NCBI GenBank assembly: GCA_019454045.1
Contig: SKCR01015055.1
Span: 1-64,000, forward strand
DNA from: Zanthoxylum bungeanum
Lineage: Eukaryota > Streptophyta > Magnoliopsida > Sapindales > Rutaceae
DNA: 64,000 nucleotides
Direction of reading: 5' to 3'
This document shows, in pieces, positions 47,144 through 59,307 of the stretch. A model generated the notes under the pieces. That model was not told where the DNA came from. It did no database searches and was given only the letters and a program-made list of their open reading frames with translations. The position numbers and the translations under genes are program-made. How positions within the stretch are numbered: the stretch's first letter is position 1; each line of letters begins with the position of its first letter.

Positions 47144-47540
47144 GGCAGGGGTTGTTGGCCAAAGTCAAGCCCTTGTCCTTCGAAGATGTGTTTTAATCAC
47201 GAGGCTTTGTTCCATATCGGTGTCGTGTCCAAGTTGTGGTTTGTTGGCCAAAGTCAATACCACTTCTTGTCCATTGACATTGATTACGAAGCTTCCATGT
47301 CAATGGGTCCGCGCTTGACTGGGATCACTAGGTTTGTTGTGCCAAAGCCAAGGCCTAGTTGATTCAGAGGAAAAATGTTAGGGTATATATTGGATATATA
47401 GGCATATATAAGATATATGTTTAGGACTTGGATGTCCACCTACTGGATCTAGGAGTTGGATTAGATCCAATTGATCTTAGAGATCTACCTAGTTAATTAT
47501 CATACAATTTGTTGGCCAAAGTCAAGATTGTGTGATATTT
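47144..47540. repeat. Hairpins with constant 17-base loop and different stems
   Basis: TTGTTGGCCAAAGTCAA occurs at 47152, 47241 and 47509, with a variant at 47334. Each copy is flanked by its own imperfect inverted stem: GGCAGGGG with CCCTTGTCC; CAAGTTGTGGT with ACCACTTCTTG; ATCACTAGG with CCTAGTTGAT; ATTATCATACAAT with ATTGTGTGATATT. A separate perfect 10-bp stem (CCATTGACAT and complement, 47271-47306) lies among them. It is in the non-coding part of the copia internal region. Confidence 0.75.
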
Positions 47541-47956
47541 AACGGGATCCTAGCCCACTAGGAAACACGGTTTCCCGAGTACTCGACAGAGGGTTAGAGG
47601 CTCGACGAAAAATAGTGGGAGGCAAGTATTGAATTTGCAACATTCGTTCGAATACTCGCTAAACGCGCTCATCTATATTTTACTCGTCATATTAATCAAA
47701 AGTATTAGTTGGACTAATATTTTATGTTGTTTTAAATACATATATAGTTGGACTATATACAAACTCATTCAATATATAGTTGATTTTATAATTGGATTAT
47801 AGTAATCAATATAATTGAATTAAAATGATAGTTGATTTTATAATTAGATTATAGTAATCAATATTAAAATTATAGTTGATTAAATAATTGGATTATTGTA
47901 ATCATTATAATAAATAGTACCTTATTAAATTGATTAAATAGTTGGACTATTAAATC
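47384..47956. repeat. Series of hairpins centred on TGG/TAG in the copia interior
   Basis: Stems around a TGG or TAG centre: TATATAT (47384), AGTATTAGT (47701), TATATAGT (47741), TATAAT inside a longer GATT...AATC stem (47782 and, with TAG, 47833), AATAAT (47878) and AATAGT (47932). The innermost pair is T-A throughout. The next pair alternates between G-C and A-T with both sides changing together. Similar isolated hairpins occur at 48104-48127 and 48434-48466. Confidence 0.75.
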
Positions 47957-48859
47957 AAGAAAGAATTGAAAAGTTGAAAAAATATAATCATTGGATTAAA
48001 TGCTTTAAATGATTTAATTTTCATATTGGGAACAAATAATAGGTTAATTTATTTGATAAAATAACTTATTATGACTAAGCCCATAATTAAGCAAATAGTA
48101 GAGCATAAAGTCTTTGGAAGATTTATGTGATGATGACTTTAGTGCTTAATTAATATACTTATAATAAATCTATCTTTAGATTTAAAAGTATTAAAGTTGC
48201 AATTAATTGACTATTCTAGTGGAGAAAAGTCAAAGTTTGCAATTGGGCATGTAGCACAAGGTGCATATCATTTCGATATTCTAAAACCCAAGGCTTGGCC
48301 AAAGGTTTATGAAATATTGAAAAGATAATTGACATATCCCAAAGTGACTACCATTTGGATATGGAAGACACGAAGGAATTAAAGATAGGGCGAGGCTCTA
48401 ACTTTAAAAATATTTGTCAAAGTTATGTTTACTACTAGTATTGAAATTGGATTTTGAATACTTAGTGTGGTACATAATATATATATGTATTGACGTTCAG
48501 AATCCGCTTTGAGCTGGATACTGGCTTCAAGCCGAGATTTCTCTGCGAATTGGAAACGGGACGAAAGTCGCTGTTTCGACCGTAGATACCTAAGTTTAGG
48601 AACTACCCTTTGGGTATGTACTTAAATTAGGAAATGTTATAATGTAACTAGTTTGACTAGAGACATTATCTCTATATCAGTGTTTAATCCGATTCGGATA
48701 AAACCTTTATATTCTAGAACACTAAAGTGTTTCATTATATAAGATGATACTGAGATAAATACATTGGATGTAAATAACAGAATTTATATTTTGAATATAA
48801 TAAAATCTCAAACATATAAAATGACAAATAAATAGCTTAAATTGATTTGATCAATGGAG

Positions 48860-51170
48860 ACTTATTTGTGGCATTGTTGTCTATGACACAATTAAACAAG
48901 ACTTGTATATCCACACCTTTTAAGAGTGGGTACTAGGACTGATTTGACTATTCAAATAAGGTATACGAATCTAGTTTATTAGGTTAAATACCTAAAATAC
49001 TATTTACTTGGTAATAGTATCAGGGCCACCGATCTGTTAGCCCTATTCATGGTGAATTAAGTGGGCCCATATCTAGCTAGGCTAGATGTGAACATGAATA
49101 TTTCGTGACCTTAACGGATGTAGCATCACGTTGTGGTTATGTTTCTTTTGAAGAACACAGATCGGAAACTTTTGAAGTTTCGACACGAAGAAAACAAACG
49201 GATCGGCTATAGTGTTATTCCGCCACGGTAAGACCGAAATGGAAAATACTTAAGCAGTAAGTTTCATATATAAATGAAAGAGTACGGTGTTCTTTCATGT
49301 GAGGACTCCTCCCGAGACACGTCAGTTAGACGGTGTGTCTGAACTAAAACCGAATTTTTGTTGGACATCATAAGGTTTATCACGAGTCGCTCTGAGCTAC
49401 AATTTCCTTCAAACAGGATATGTATTAACAGTGCAAAACTTATTTAGAATAAGGTTCCATATAAATCTGTTTGACAGATATCATATAGGATATGAACAGG
49501 GAAGAAACGAGGTTTCTCATTCCTGATAATTTGGGTATGCGAGGCATAGCGTTTGAATGATACCAAACTAAGGACCCAAATTGGATAAGTGCCAATATAA
49601 GTTATCCTAAGGGAAACCTTAAATATAGTACTTATAAATCCCACATGAGAACAATGTAATTGTTGCTCACCATGCGGTTTTCCTGAGAGGAATACCGATA
49701 TGCAGTGGTAAGTGGGAGGATAGTGATACTCGATGAAAATCGGAGTGATACTGTTCTAGGCACGAAGTCCGTAATGGAACACAAACAGTTCATCTATGAT
49801 GAAACTATACCATTAATCTTCAAATACACAAGAAACTAGTAGATCGGATAGAGTCAGAAAACAACCTAGGTATGGGTTTCTGATCTAACCTCATAAAGAT
49901 GTCAATCTTATGGAGGTGTACCATCCGACTACGTTATGAGGAAGTGATACAGGTATCGACTCCCTGTTATGGCAAAGTACCATGAGTCCGATATGGATTC
50001 CATGTATAACGACTATTATGGATACTAGTTGTTGTACCACAAGGTGTTGTGCCTATGGTACATTATACGTCTTCAAGGAAGACATACATGGATGACAACA
50101 TACCAACTTACAAAGCTAGGCTTTTGACGGAAAAGTATCGTTATCAACATTGTGTTAATAACGGTTCAACCTTTTACCTGTTGCCATGGTAAGTCCATTT
50201 TGAAGATGCTTGTTGATAACTGTATATTTCATTTATGAAATATGTCAGTTACAAATCAAAATCGCTTTCCTGAAAAGGAAACCTTTTGGAGGATGTTTAC
50301 AACATCCTGACGATTTTGTATAACCGACAAACAAGGTTTGCGGGTTATTCGATCCATGTTTGGATCAAAGCAAGCATAAGGTTCTTGGAACTGACGTTTT
50401 GAAATAATCATAATGGTTTATGATTTAACTCAAAACGAAATAATTCTTGTGTATATAAGGAGGTTAGTGGGAGAGCGCACTGACAGTGAAATTCCCATAA
50501 AGCAATTGGTGAAAGCTTGGCTTTCATAGATATTCTTTCAATAGAAATTCTCCGTAGAATTCTGGGGAGTAACAACCTTTATTCAAGGAATAAAATCTAC
50601 TGGGATAGATTTGGAGTTGTTAAACACTCTCTGGGAAATTGTACATTTAAAAAGTACTTGTATTGGTGTCTCATACGCTTCGAGCATATGGAGTCACAAT
50701 CGGGTCAATCAAGTGATAGTCACTGGATTGAAGTTAAGAACATCTGTTAGTATCTCTGAGAACTAAAGATGCTATCTTTTACTATGGAGAAGGAGAACTT
50801 GAAGTGACTGGGATCACTGCAGCAAGTTTCCAAACGATTAAATACTACGGTACTATAAAGTTTGAACACCGGGACAGTGAGCTGGAAATCTTCCAAGCAA
50901 GATAACTGTTGCCGAATAAACAACAAATGTGGATTATTGCTGCAGCTGAGGCAGCAATAGAAGCCATTTGGGTCGATAATAAATCTAATTAGATTAGATA
51001 TAGTTCTGTTAGCAGATGAGCTAGGCGTCAGCACAAGGCTAAAGAATTAAAGGTCTCATCGACGATCCAGATATATACTTCTATATTCATCTGATTCGTT
51101 CGGATCATACATCGTGGCGATGTGATGATCGTATATATCGCGTCAGACGATAATCAAGCAAATCCGCTGA
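48860..51170 (+). pseudogene. copia integrase-RT-RNase H remnants
   Basis: Broken frames with many stops still align with copia Pol. At 48870 a LWHC-type GAG-pre-integrase start is followed near 49030 by RATDLLALFM and VGPYLARLDV. 49330-49700 resembles the integrase end (LDIIRF, NKVPYKSV, TGKK, ERNTDMQW). 49980 has ESDMDSMYND. 50350-50400 has RSMFGSKQA then GSWN, the YGLKQASRSWN region of RT. 50935-50980 reads IAAAEAAIEAIWVD, the RNase H motif. No open frame exceeds 100 codons, so the copy is non-functional. Confidence 0.75.
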
Positions 51171-51258
51171 CGAAAACCTTTTCTCAGCAATTTGAGCGAA
51201 TTGTACATAGTTCGGGTGTTAGACACTCGAGTGACTGGCTATGTGCCAAGTGGGAGAT

Positions 51259-53284
51259 TGTTGGATAATATGACCCATAGCGTCACTATTTGCACAGATC
51301 ATTGTGTTGTTGTAGCAAATTAACTATGTAATAAGGAATTGCACTCTCATCATGTGTGATTAGATCACCATAGATATATAAATGAAGAGAGGTCCCTATG
51401 ATTAGTTCCTGGATTGAGATGATATGAGACAGTATCAGTCCACGAAGGATTAATCATTAAATATCCCTAGCCGTAGTATTATCGAGACTGGACATCGATA
51501 ATGCGGAATAGGCTAGTATTGCACTTGTGTGCGTTGTGAGGGCACAACGGCATAGTTCTCATATATATAAGTGTTGGATACTTATGCAAGTGCGATAGGA
51601 GGTCGTGTTTCACCGATGGTACGGGAAACAGCTTCGCTCTGGATAGACCCCTCGGAATCCCATTGGTATTATGAATATGTGTCTATGGGAGGCCGAAATC
51701 AAGGTAGGTGTGTATAGTCTTAACCTGAGACTTACATCGCTAATGCTTACGACAATCGATATACTTTAGTTGAGGTCGTCTAGGACTGTAACCGGTCTGT
51801 GTACGCCAATGCCGGGTATATTGAGAATCGTAGTGTATTGGATGTGATGTCAAGACGGAAGTGTCACTCCAGTCATAATGGAGATGATGTCACGCAGGAT
51901 ACGGTATTAGTGCTCTTAAAGTGATGCGCATCCAATCGTGATATTATGACCAGGTCATGAATATCCGATTATAGAGACTAGTTACCAGACATCCGATATG
52001 TGTTTCGGACGGGGCAGACACTTATCCAGCCCCAGCCCTAGCACGTGATTATCCGATACTGGGCCGATATGCACAATACATTAGTATACTACGCTTGATA
52101 CAGATCTTAATATTCTTTAATGGATATGTCCGGAGAATTAGGTAGACTTGGTGCTTTGCTAGGAGTCGACCTTGTCTCGTAAATCGGTAGAACGTAGTAC
52201 TTGGTACGTACGTGATTCAGATACTCCGACGACCGTATTTACTACTGCCAGATTATCCGGGGATCTCATGGGTCGCTTCCCGATAATCCACCGATGACGC
52301 ACAACTCGCACTCTTGAATAATCTGGGATTATACAGAAGAGAGAGAAAATTAATCTAGGATTAATAACGGAGATATTTTATCTGGGATAAAATGTCGTCT
52401 AAAGAGAGAGAACGATTAATTCGGAATTAATCGATGTAATATATATATTCGATATAATTAGACGAAATTAGATTTCGACGCGGAATTAAAATCGGATTTT
52501 AATTCGGGCAAACGAGTTAATTTAGAATTAATTCGTTAGCGACGTAAATAATAATTTCGCCAGGCGCAATTATTTATTTAAATTCGATTGAATTAACGTC
52601 GCGACGTAAGCTCGGTATTTCGGAAATATCGAACCCGAACGCGTGAGTGCACGTGGGCCCACTTTCATTTGGAAACGTGTGGGGCCCACATGACACATGT
52701 CATTCTAATGCTTTGCATGTAGATTGTGTACATTGCACTCAATGTCCTTGCATGGAGTTTGAGTGTTTGACACTCTAAGCCATTGCATGTTATGTGTCAT
52801 AATTTTATTATTAATTTAATGAAAATTATGGCATAAATATAAATTGATTTTTGGTAAATCATTTTAATAACTTAATACACATTTTATCTCTCTCAAATTC
52901 TCTCTTCCTCTCACACGGCAATGGTGGCCATTCTTCACTGGTTTTGAACCAGTTTGGGCGTGAATAAGGGAAGCAAGAGTGGTTTCTCATGGTGAGAAAT
53001 CAAGTGCTAGCACACTTTCAAGTCTTGCGAAGGTGGTAGGGAGGTTCGACCATGAGGCGGGACTCATCCGATGGAGTTTGGAGCTTCGTTTTGAGACCCG
53101 AAACTGCCAAGACAGTGAGCATGGACTGGTTGCAGTAAGCTTACCAAGGCAGTGCGTTTTTGGGCATGATTCGTCTTCAAATCGACATAACCGATCAATG
53201 TAAGTATTCCGCTATCTTCATTGGTGTATTCACGCATGTTTTCATGTCTTGATTTGATCTTGGGACCTTAGATAATTACCAACA
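51259..53284 (+). repeat. copia LTR2 (2026 bp)
   Basis: Partner of LTR1, preceded by the polypurine tract 'aagtgggagat' and ending CCAACA at 53284. CGGGG (53285-53289) would be the 5-bp target duplication, but the left flank of the element is lost, so this cannot be checked. Confidence 0.9.
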
Positions 53285-55348
53285 CGGGGATCAGAACATA
53301 AAATTTTTTCTACCTTTCTCTCCTTAATGCCGAAAGTTACCAACACCAATACTGAAATTTTGCTTCTTTTTGGACAAAATTTCAGTCCCGAAACAGCCCC
53401 TTAACATCAATGGATGTTTGGACTGTTTTGGACTCGAAAAATGCACATCTCTATGCCCAAATCGGTCCTTATTTGAGTCAGTTCTCTCTGAGTTTCAGGT
53501 CTGATTTTTCTGTAAAAATCAGCCCCAACATAACCCCAAAACACCCCTTAATGTTCCCTAAAAATCCTGGATTGAAAACAAAACAAATCGAGCCCCGTAA
53601 CATCAAAAATATATGCGGCAGTGAGCAAAAACAATGCTCACTGCCGTGGGTCAAGAGAAAGAGGATGAAGATGAATTTTGGTTCAACACCAAAATGACTT
53701 ACGTGCTATGTCTCACAACCAACGGAAACTAGTGTGGGCTAGACTCACAAAATAAATCCCTAAATTTTTTAGAGATTAAAATCACACTTGTTTTCTTATG
53801 GATTTTGTTTTTCTTTTGTTCTTCTTTTCTTTTCTCAACACTTGAAAAAATTGTAAGAACAATAGAAGTGACTAGGTTTAGAATGAATTACGTTAGGCAA
53901 AAAGAAAATCATATTTTCTTTTTATACCTAAGGTTATTGTTTCCAAACAAATCAAAACCCTCCCATCCCCCAACTCCAAAATTTCGGTCATATTAGGGTT
54001 ATTTTAAAAATTTGTAACATTAAATTTTCAATTACCATAATTGAAAAGATGTTACAAAAATTAATAAGTTATCACCTTATAAAAGGTGTAACTTCCAAAA
54101 CCCAAATTTGGAAATTCCAAATTTAACCTTTATTGAATTGTATCATATATAATTTAATAACATGTGTTTAATTATCATATAATTATAAAAATTATATATT
54201 AAATTTAACATATAGTTTAAAGTGTGACAAAATAATATTATTAATCATATTAATAATATTTACATATGTGAGTATATAATTTGACTATCCAGTTATATTA
54301 ATCTGCTACAGTATATCGAACTAACACGGGACCAAATGGACCTATGGTTCTGAGCTCCAATAATCCCGGAATATTAATTAAGCTTTTAATTAAATATTCT
54401 GAATTATTAACTCCGGGTAATTTCACTAAAAATCTGAAACTGCATTATCTTTGCCGCAGATAGATAAATTAAGTCGAAACACGTCGGTGTCCATCGATAT
54501 AGTCATTTCATACGGATTGACCATTCATGAGTATCTCGTAATTAGAGCCAGGTCATAATGTCTGTTATACTCCTCTAATTATTTTTACCTTAAGTACTAT
54601 TGATTTTATAATGAACGATTTATTCATAACCATTATGAATGTTAATCTTTTTATTCGTAATAGAAAGACTTGAGCGCTCCAACCGTTTAAGTACCGAATC
54701 AACCCTTAAGGAAGATACTCATTTATTTCTCACAATAAGGAGTGAACTCCATATCTATGTAAAACTTCCTCAGCTACACACCAGATCATGTCCCTGAAGT
54801 ACTTAACTATTGGACAAGATTGCTACATCAACCTCATCTCTGTAAATCAAAGGATATAGCCCGTCATGCAGGAGTTCGTAGTACACTCAGGATTAATATC
54901 AATCCATATATGACCATCTAGTAGATCAAAATGAATTTTTTATTTAACGGATATTATAAGAAACTCATTTTCATATGAGTCCAGTCCTATATGACCACAT
55001 CATACAATGTGCCTCTATTCTCATGTTTCCATATTGACGATCCCGGATCAAGGTCTCCATACAATTATAGAATGGACCGCAGCTATAGATAAACCACAAA
55101 TAAAATACATGTTTTGTTTGTTCTCTATGGATTATTTTATATTACTAATTTTATATTATTTTATTTTATATTGTATATGACACTCATACACTAAGTCTGA
55201 AGACACGTGAGTAATTTATGGTAAACAATATAATTTACAATATGCGATATTAAAACAAACACTTTGGTAAATGAATAATGCATCATTTTATTTCATAAAA
55301 TATGATACTGTTTACATTACATGAAGCTTTAGGGCATATGTCCCAACA
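53285..55348 (-). mobile_element. Probable solo copia LTR, minus strand
   Basis: Read on the minus strand it begins TGTTGGGACATATGCCCTAA (at 55348), a start typical of a large copia LTR class, and runs toward TTCTGATCCCCG at 53285. The proximal end is not a clean ...CA terminus, perhaps because the copia element at 51259-53284 inserted there. No internal domain is attached. Short frames inside (for example 53410-53697) are not convincing genes. Confidence 0.5.
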
Positions 55349-55349
55349 A

Positions 55350-55836
55350 TATATCCAGATTATTTGCGATATTATTTAAAAAGTTATCAGATAATATAAT
55401 ATATTTTCTCATTATATAATATTTTTATTTTTAGATTTATTAATTTGATTTTATAATTTATTAGTAGTATTTTTTTAATATAATAGTCTAATATGTTTTC
55501 TTATTATAATATAGCTCTTATAAAATTATAATATATTTTTATTGCAATAGGGTTTTTATTTAATAGATTTATTAATTTAATAGTATTTCTTATTTTAATA
55601 GGATAATATACTATATTTTATTATTATAATAATGTTATTATTTTTAGATTTATTAATTTAATTTTATAATTTTATAATTTAATAATATTTATTATTTTAA
55701 TGGGATAATAGAATATATTTTCTTATTATAATAGAGTTCTTATAAAATTAGAATATGTATTTTTTATTATAATAGGTTTTTATTTAATCGATTTATTAAT
55801 TTAATTTATAATTTAATAGTTAGTTGTTAGGTGGGG

Positions 55837-55906
<70 letters not shown>
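55350..55906. repeat. AT-rich irregular tandem repeat and (TA)n microsatellite
   Basis: 55365-55830 repeats phrases such as 'tttttagatttattaattt' and 'ataatagaatatattttct' in an irregular array. 55838-55906 is an uninterrupted (TA)n run of about 34 units. No gene is present. Confidence 0.8.
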
Positions 55907-55908
<2 letters not shown>

Positions 55909-55910
<2 letters not shown>

Positions 55911-56719
55911 TTGATGGTATTTTCAGATCCTATGATATTTAAGCAGTACGGCAGAGGTAAAAAGGTTATTCCCTTCTCGGTCAAGATCATTAATGCCGAC
56001 CAGACCACTAAAAGCCAACAGTAAGGGGCCGAGCACTTTATGATCGGTAACCGACCACTACAGACCGGATGGTCGGGCATTATCAGATCGATAGCAGCCT
56101 TCTCAGTTCAAAAGACCATTGTGACCGACCTCATGAAGGCCGAGGATATGGCGAGATATGCTCCAGAAGATAAGACATCATATTTTTACGGATAAGAAGA
56201 TAAGTTATCATACTTTCATGAGGAAAATTGATAAGTCAGTGTCCTAATATGATATGGGAAGTGAATGTAGTTTCGACTAGGAATTCTTATGGGAAAATGA
56301 AAATTGTTTCTTTGCTATTATAAATAGGAGGGGAAAGCGTGCTTGTAGGTAGATGATTGAGAACATTGTAGAAGAGAGAGGGTTGAGATGATTGAGAACA
56401 TTGTAGAAGAGAGGGGGTTGAGATGATTGAGAGCATTGAGAGTTGAGAAGAGAACAAGAGAGAATTAGACTTGTAAACACAAAACAGATCAGAGAAACAT
56501 ATTTCGGTAATAAAATATCCTCTGTTCTGTGCCCGTGGATGTAGGTTGGATCTTATCCGCCGAACCACGTTAAATCTCTTTGTTGATTGGTGTATTTATC
56601 TATTTTTTGCCATATTTGCTTTTGATTTCCCATAAACAAAACAAATTCACAGTTGGAGGATGATTATCTCGGGAGTAAAAAACCATTATTGTCCCTGAGA
56701 CCAAAATCCGCCGTCAACA
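55909..56719 (+). mobile_element. Solo LTR (811 bp), family uncertain
   Basis: Termini TGTTGA (55909) and TCAACA (56719) are inverted repeats. A TATA box TATAAATAG lies at 56319-56327. A 37-bp unit ('gattgagaacattgtagaag' and following) is repeated about 2.5 times from 56355. The 3' part has 'cccgtggatgtaggttgg' and 'gccgaaccacgtt', the leader end of many plant LTRs. ATATT occurs just inside both flanks, one base out of register, so the target duplication is doubtful. Confidence 0.6.
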
Positions 56720-57589
56720 ATATTATTTGTTCTTAACGTGTGAAAAAATCTGAATGCCATAATAAATGTAAAAAGGTGAAACAATAGATAACTTGATGAG
56801 TCTACACTCCCTTTTTCAATTAAATAAGGTTTTAAATTCAATGCTGAATTGAATTTTAAATTTTTGTATTGAATTTTATATAAATTTTGATAGATAATTA
56901 TAAAATAATAGTTTAATATAATTAAATTTTAATCATAAATTATTTTTAAAATACGTGTAGTATAATATTATGAGAAATTTAACAATTTCAATTCATCACG
57001 AATTCTAAATTCATTAAACGACACAAATTAAGTTTGATTATGAAAGTTTCAATCGTCTAATCATATATAATTCACAGAAATTCTATATGTAAACAATAAT
57101 AATAATAATAAAAATAATAAAATATAATGTTAATTGTAACCTGTCACTTATAAAAAAGCATGGAATTATTTTTAAAAAAAAAATCATTTCCATCATTATT
57201 AATTTTTAAAATGGACAAACACTTAATGACTTTTATAAGTAATCTTATTTTTCTAAAATTCTTCCAATTTAATATAAACTATAGACACTTATGTGTTTTT
57301 AGGGTTGAATATAAAATATATGTTTATGAAACTATTCACGTAAATAATGAGTTTTTTCAAAAGTTATAGATGTTCAAATATATTTTAGATATATAATATT
57401 ATAACTGTGATTGAATATCTGTAACTATCATTTTAATTGAGAATTGTGTATGTAACATATATTGTGACCGAATCGTATGTGCGAATGTGACTATGACTTT
57501 GACTATGACTGTGCATTATAATTGTGACTGTGACTGTGATTATGTGATTGTGACCGTTGCGTCATAGTTATTTTGGAGTTAATTTTGAC
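56720..57589. other. AT-rich DNA without recognisable gene
   Basis: Low-complexity A/T sequence with a TGACTG/TGATTG-type microsatellite at about 57480-57555. I see no gene or clear element here. Confidence 0.5.
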
Positions 57590-58740
57590 ATTGTATAATG
57601 ATCGAGATTTTATACCACATGTATCGTTCAAGTAATACAGTGACAAAAGTCGGATATCAATATCAAGACTAATCTACTTAACTTAACTAAGCTATTGGGC
57701 GTGAGATAGATTGATTAATATAAAATTAATTGAAAATAAATAACGAGCAGACAACAATTTTGGAGATAAACTTTATCTGTTACACATTTATCATTCAATT
57801 GGATTGTTACGAATCATTAACCTGAAACACTATACTATTTATCAGTCTCTTTCGATAATCATGTACAAATATATTAAGATTAAATCAATTAACTATACAT
57901 TTATATTAATTAATTTAAATCAAATTCTTTAAGATCATGTTCTAATAGTGGCTACACATGCCCTGCATGTATATTTATATCTTGAAGAGAAATATATTCA
58001 AAAAAACTAGATCACGCACTATTATTCGCACGGCTAATTCAAATTCCCTCCGTCGAGTTCCTAAATATTTACCAAAACTATTCTATTATTGGCCAAACAA
58101 ATAAAATATGCATCAAAGCACAAAAAATAATAAACAATAAATAACAAACCCAAATGAATAAAAATACGCAACTTAATTAAATATAGTACTTAAGATCCAT
58201 TACAACCATAAACGAATGATTTAGCTACTAATGATAAATAATAAACACAAGCTAATCATTATTGATACAAAATAAGGATCCATAAGAGATAAACTAGAGA
58301 GAAAATAAAAGAAAGAACTATTGTTTGTAGTATTCGCCTTCAAACTCTAACAACAGTTGAAGCACTCGTCATTGTGTTGCTCTAGGCGTTCTTCTATGAT
58401 ATGAGACTCCAAAGTTGTGTTATGAGATTTTTTTTAGGAGTTGGGACGAACTTGTGCTTATATAGGAGGTCATGTGGATCTTTCCATCTTAAAAATCGAG
58501 TTCCTGACGAATTGAGCTTTTTTCTCCCGTGCACGTCTCGCCACTCATGAAATTCATTGTCGCGTCGCGAAGCGCCACCAGGTACACCTTTCTGTCGTGA
58601 TTTTGTGTTGACGCATGTCACAATGCGCTTACAATATCGGGACACTCGTTTTAACTCTGAAATCTGGCCCAATTCTTCTCCAATTTTGTGGTTTTCTCGC
58701 TCGTTAAGTCTTGGTAAATCTTAATATTCTCCATGGCCAG
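57590..58740 (-). mobile_element. Gypsy (Athila-like) LTR remnant, minus strand
   Basis: On the minus strand 'gtattacttgaacgatacat' near 57640 matches in style the end of the LTR at 32897-34498 ('tatactacttgaacgatacg'). A TATA-like 'cctatataagc' lies near 58460, and a 'gcgtcgcgac'-like phrase near 58560 resembles 33090-33120. Ends are not defined. It is probably a solo or truncated LTR of a related family. Confidence 0.4.
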
Positions 58741-59298
58741 TATATTTATCATGGATGAAACCACTGCTTTCTTGCTTCTGCTGATTCAACAGCATCTTTT
58801 GAAATGGCACAATTCTAACAAGTGCACATTTAATGAATGAAACACAAAGATTCTGTTTGAATACTGAAAAGTGACGATCAATTTTTTTAAAAAAAAAATC
58901 TCCAAAAGGCTTCTTAATACTTATATGATGAACGTTTGTATTCAATATTTCAGTAGATTTCAGATTATATATCTGTAGATTTGAATTGTAAAAAAAAAAA
59001 TACTTATATGATGAACGACTAATATATAAGTATTAATATGAGATAGATTTATTGATTGAAGGTGTAAATGTGAATATTAACTATATATTGTATTCTATAA
59101 ATTATGTTTGTAATTCGAATGAATGAAATATGAATCGTTGAAAATCATTGATGGGTAACTTATAAATGTAATGATTATTTTATATTTTTTTATCGAAATA
59201 TATCTGTCATGACATTTGTTTTAAAGTTTATGATTTATAAATTAATAATGTGTTAATTTTTTTTTAAATACTTTATATTTTGGGAGATGTTTAATATT
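58741..59298. other. AT-rich DNA without recognisable gene
   Basis: Nothing recognisable apart from a short local duplication of 'acttatatgatgaacg' (about 58919 and 59001). Confidence 0.5.
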
Positions 59299-59307
59299 CA
59301 AATTTAA

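Larger units (their letters stand above)
43315..53284 (+). mobile_element. Ty1/copia LTR retrotransposon, decayed, with extra internal tail
   Basis: Layout: a tail of internal sequence (43315-43403), LTR1 (43404-45424), internal region (45425-51258), LTR2 (51259-53284). The 89-bp tail before LTR1 is the same as 51170-51258 before LTR2, including the polypurine tract 'aagtgggagat'. LTR1 therefore once ended another copy (an internal-LTR-internal-LTR array). The PBS-like TGGCATCAAGAGC (45426-45438) resembles the tRNA-Met site. LTRs begin TGTTGG and end CCAACA. Integrase, RT and RNase H are only recognisable as broken fragments; no gag was identified. Confidence 0.85.

Noticed and set aside
55820..56080. 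ORFs with long Ile-Tyr runs
   Set aside because: Translation of the (TA)n microsatellite.
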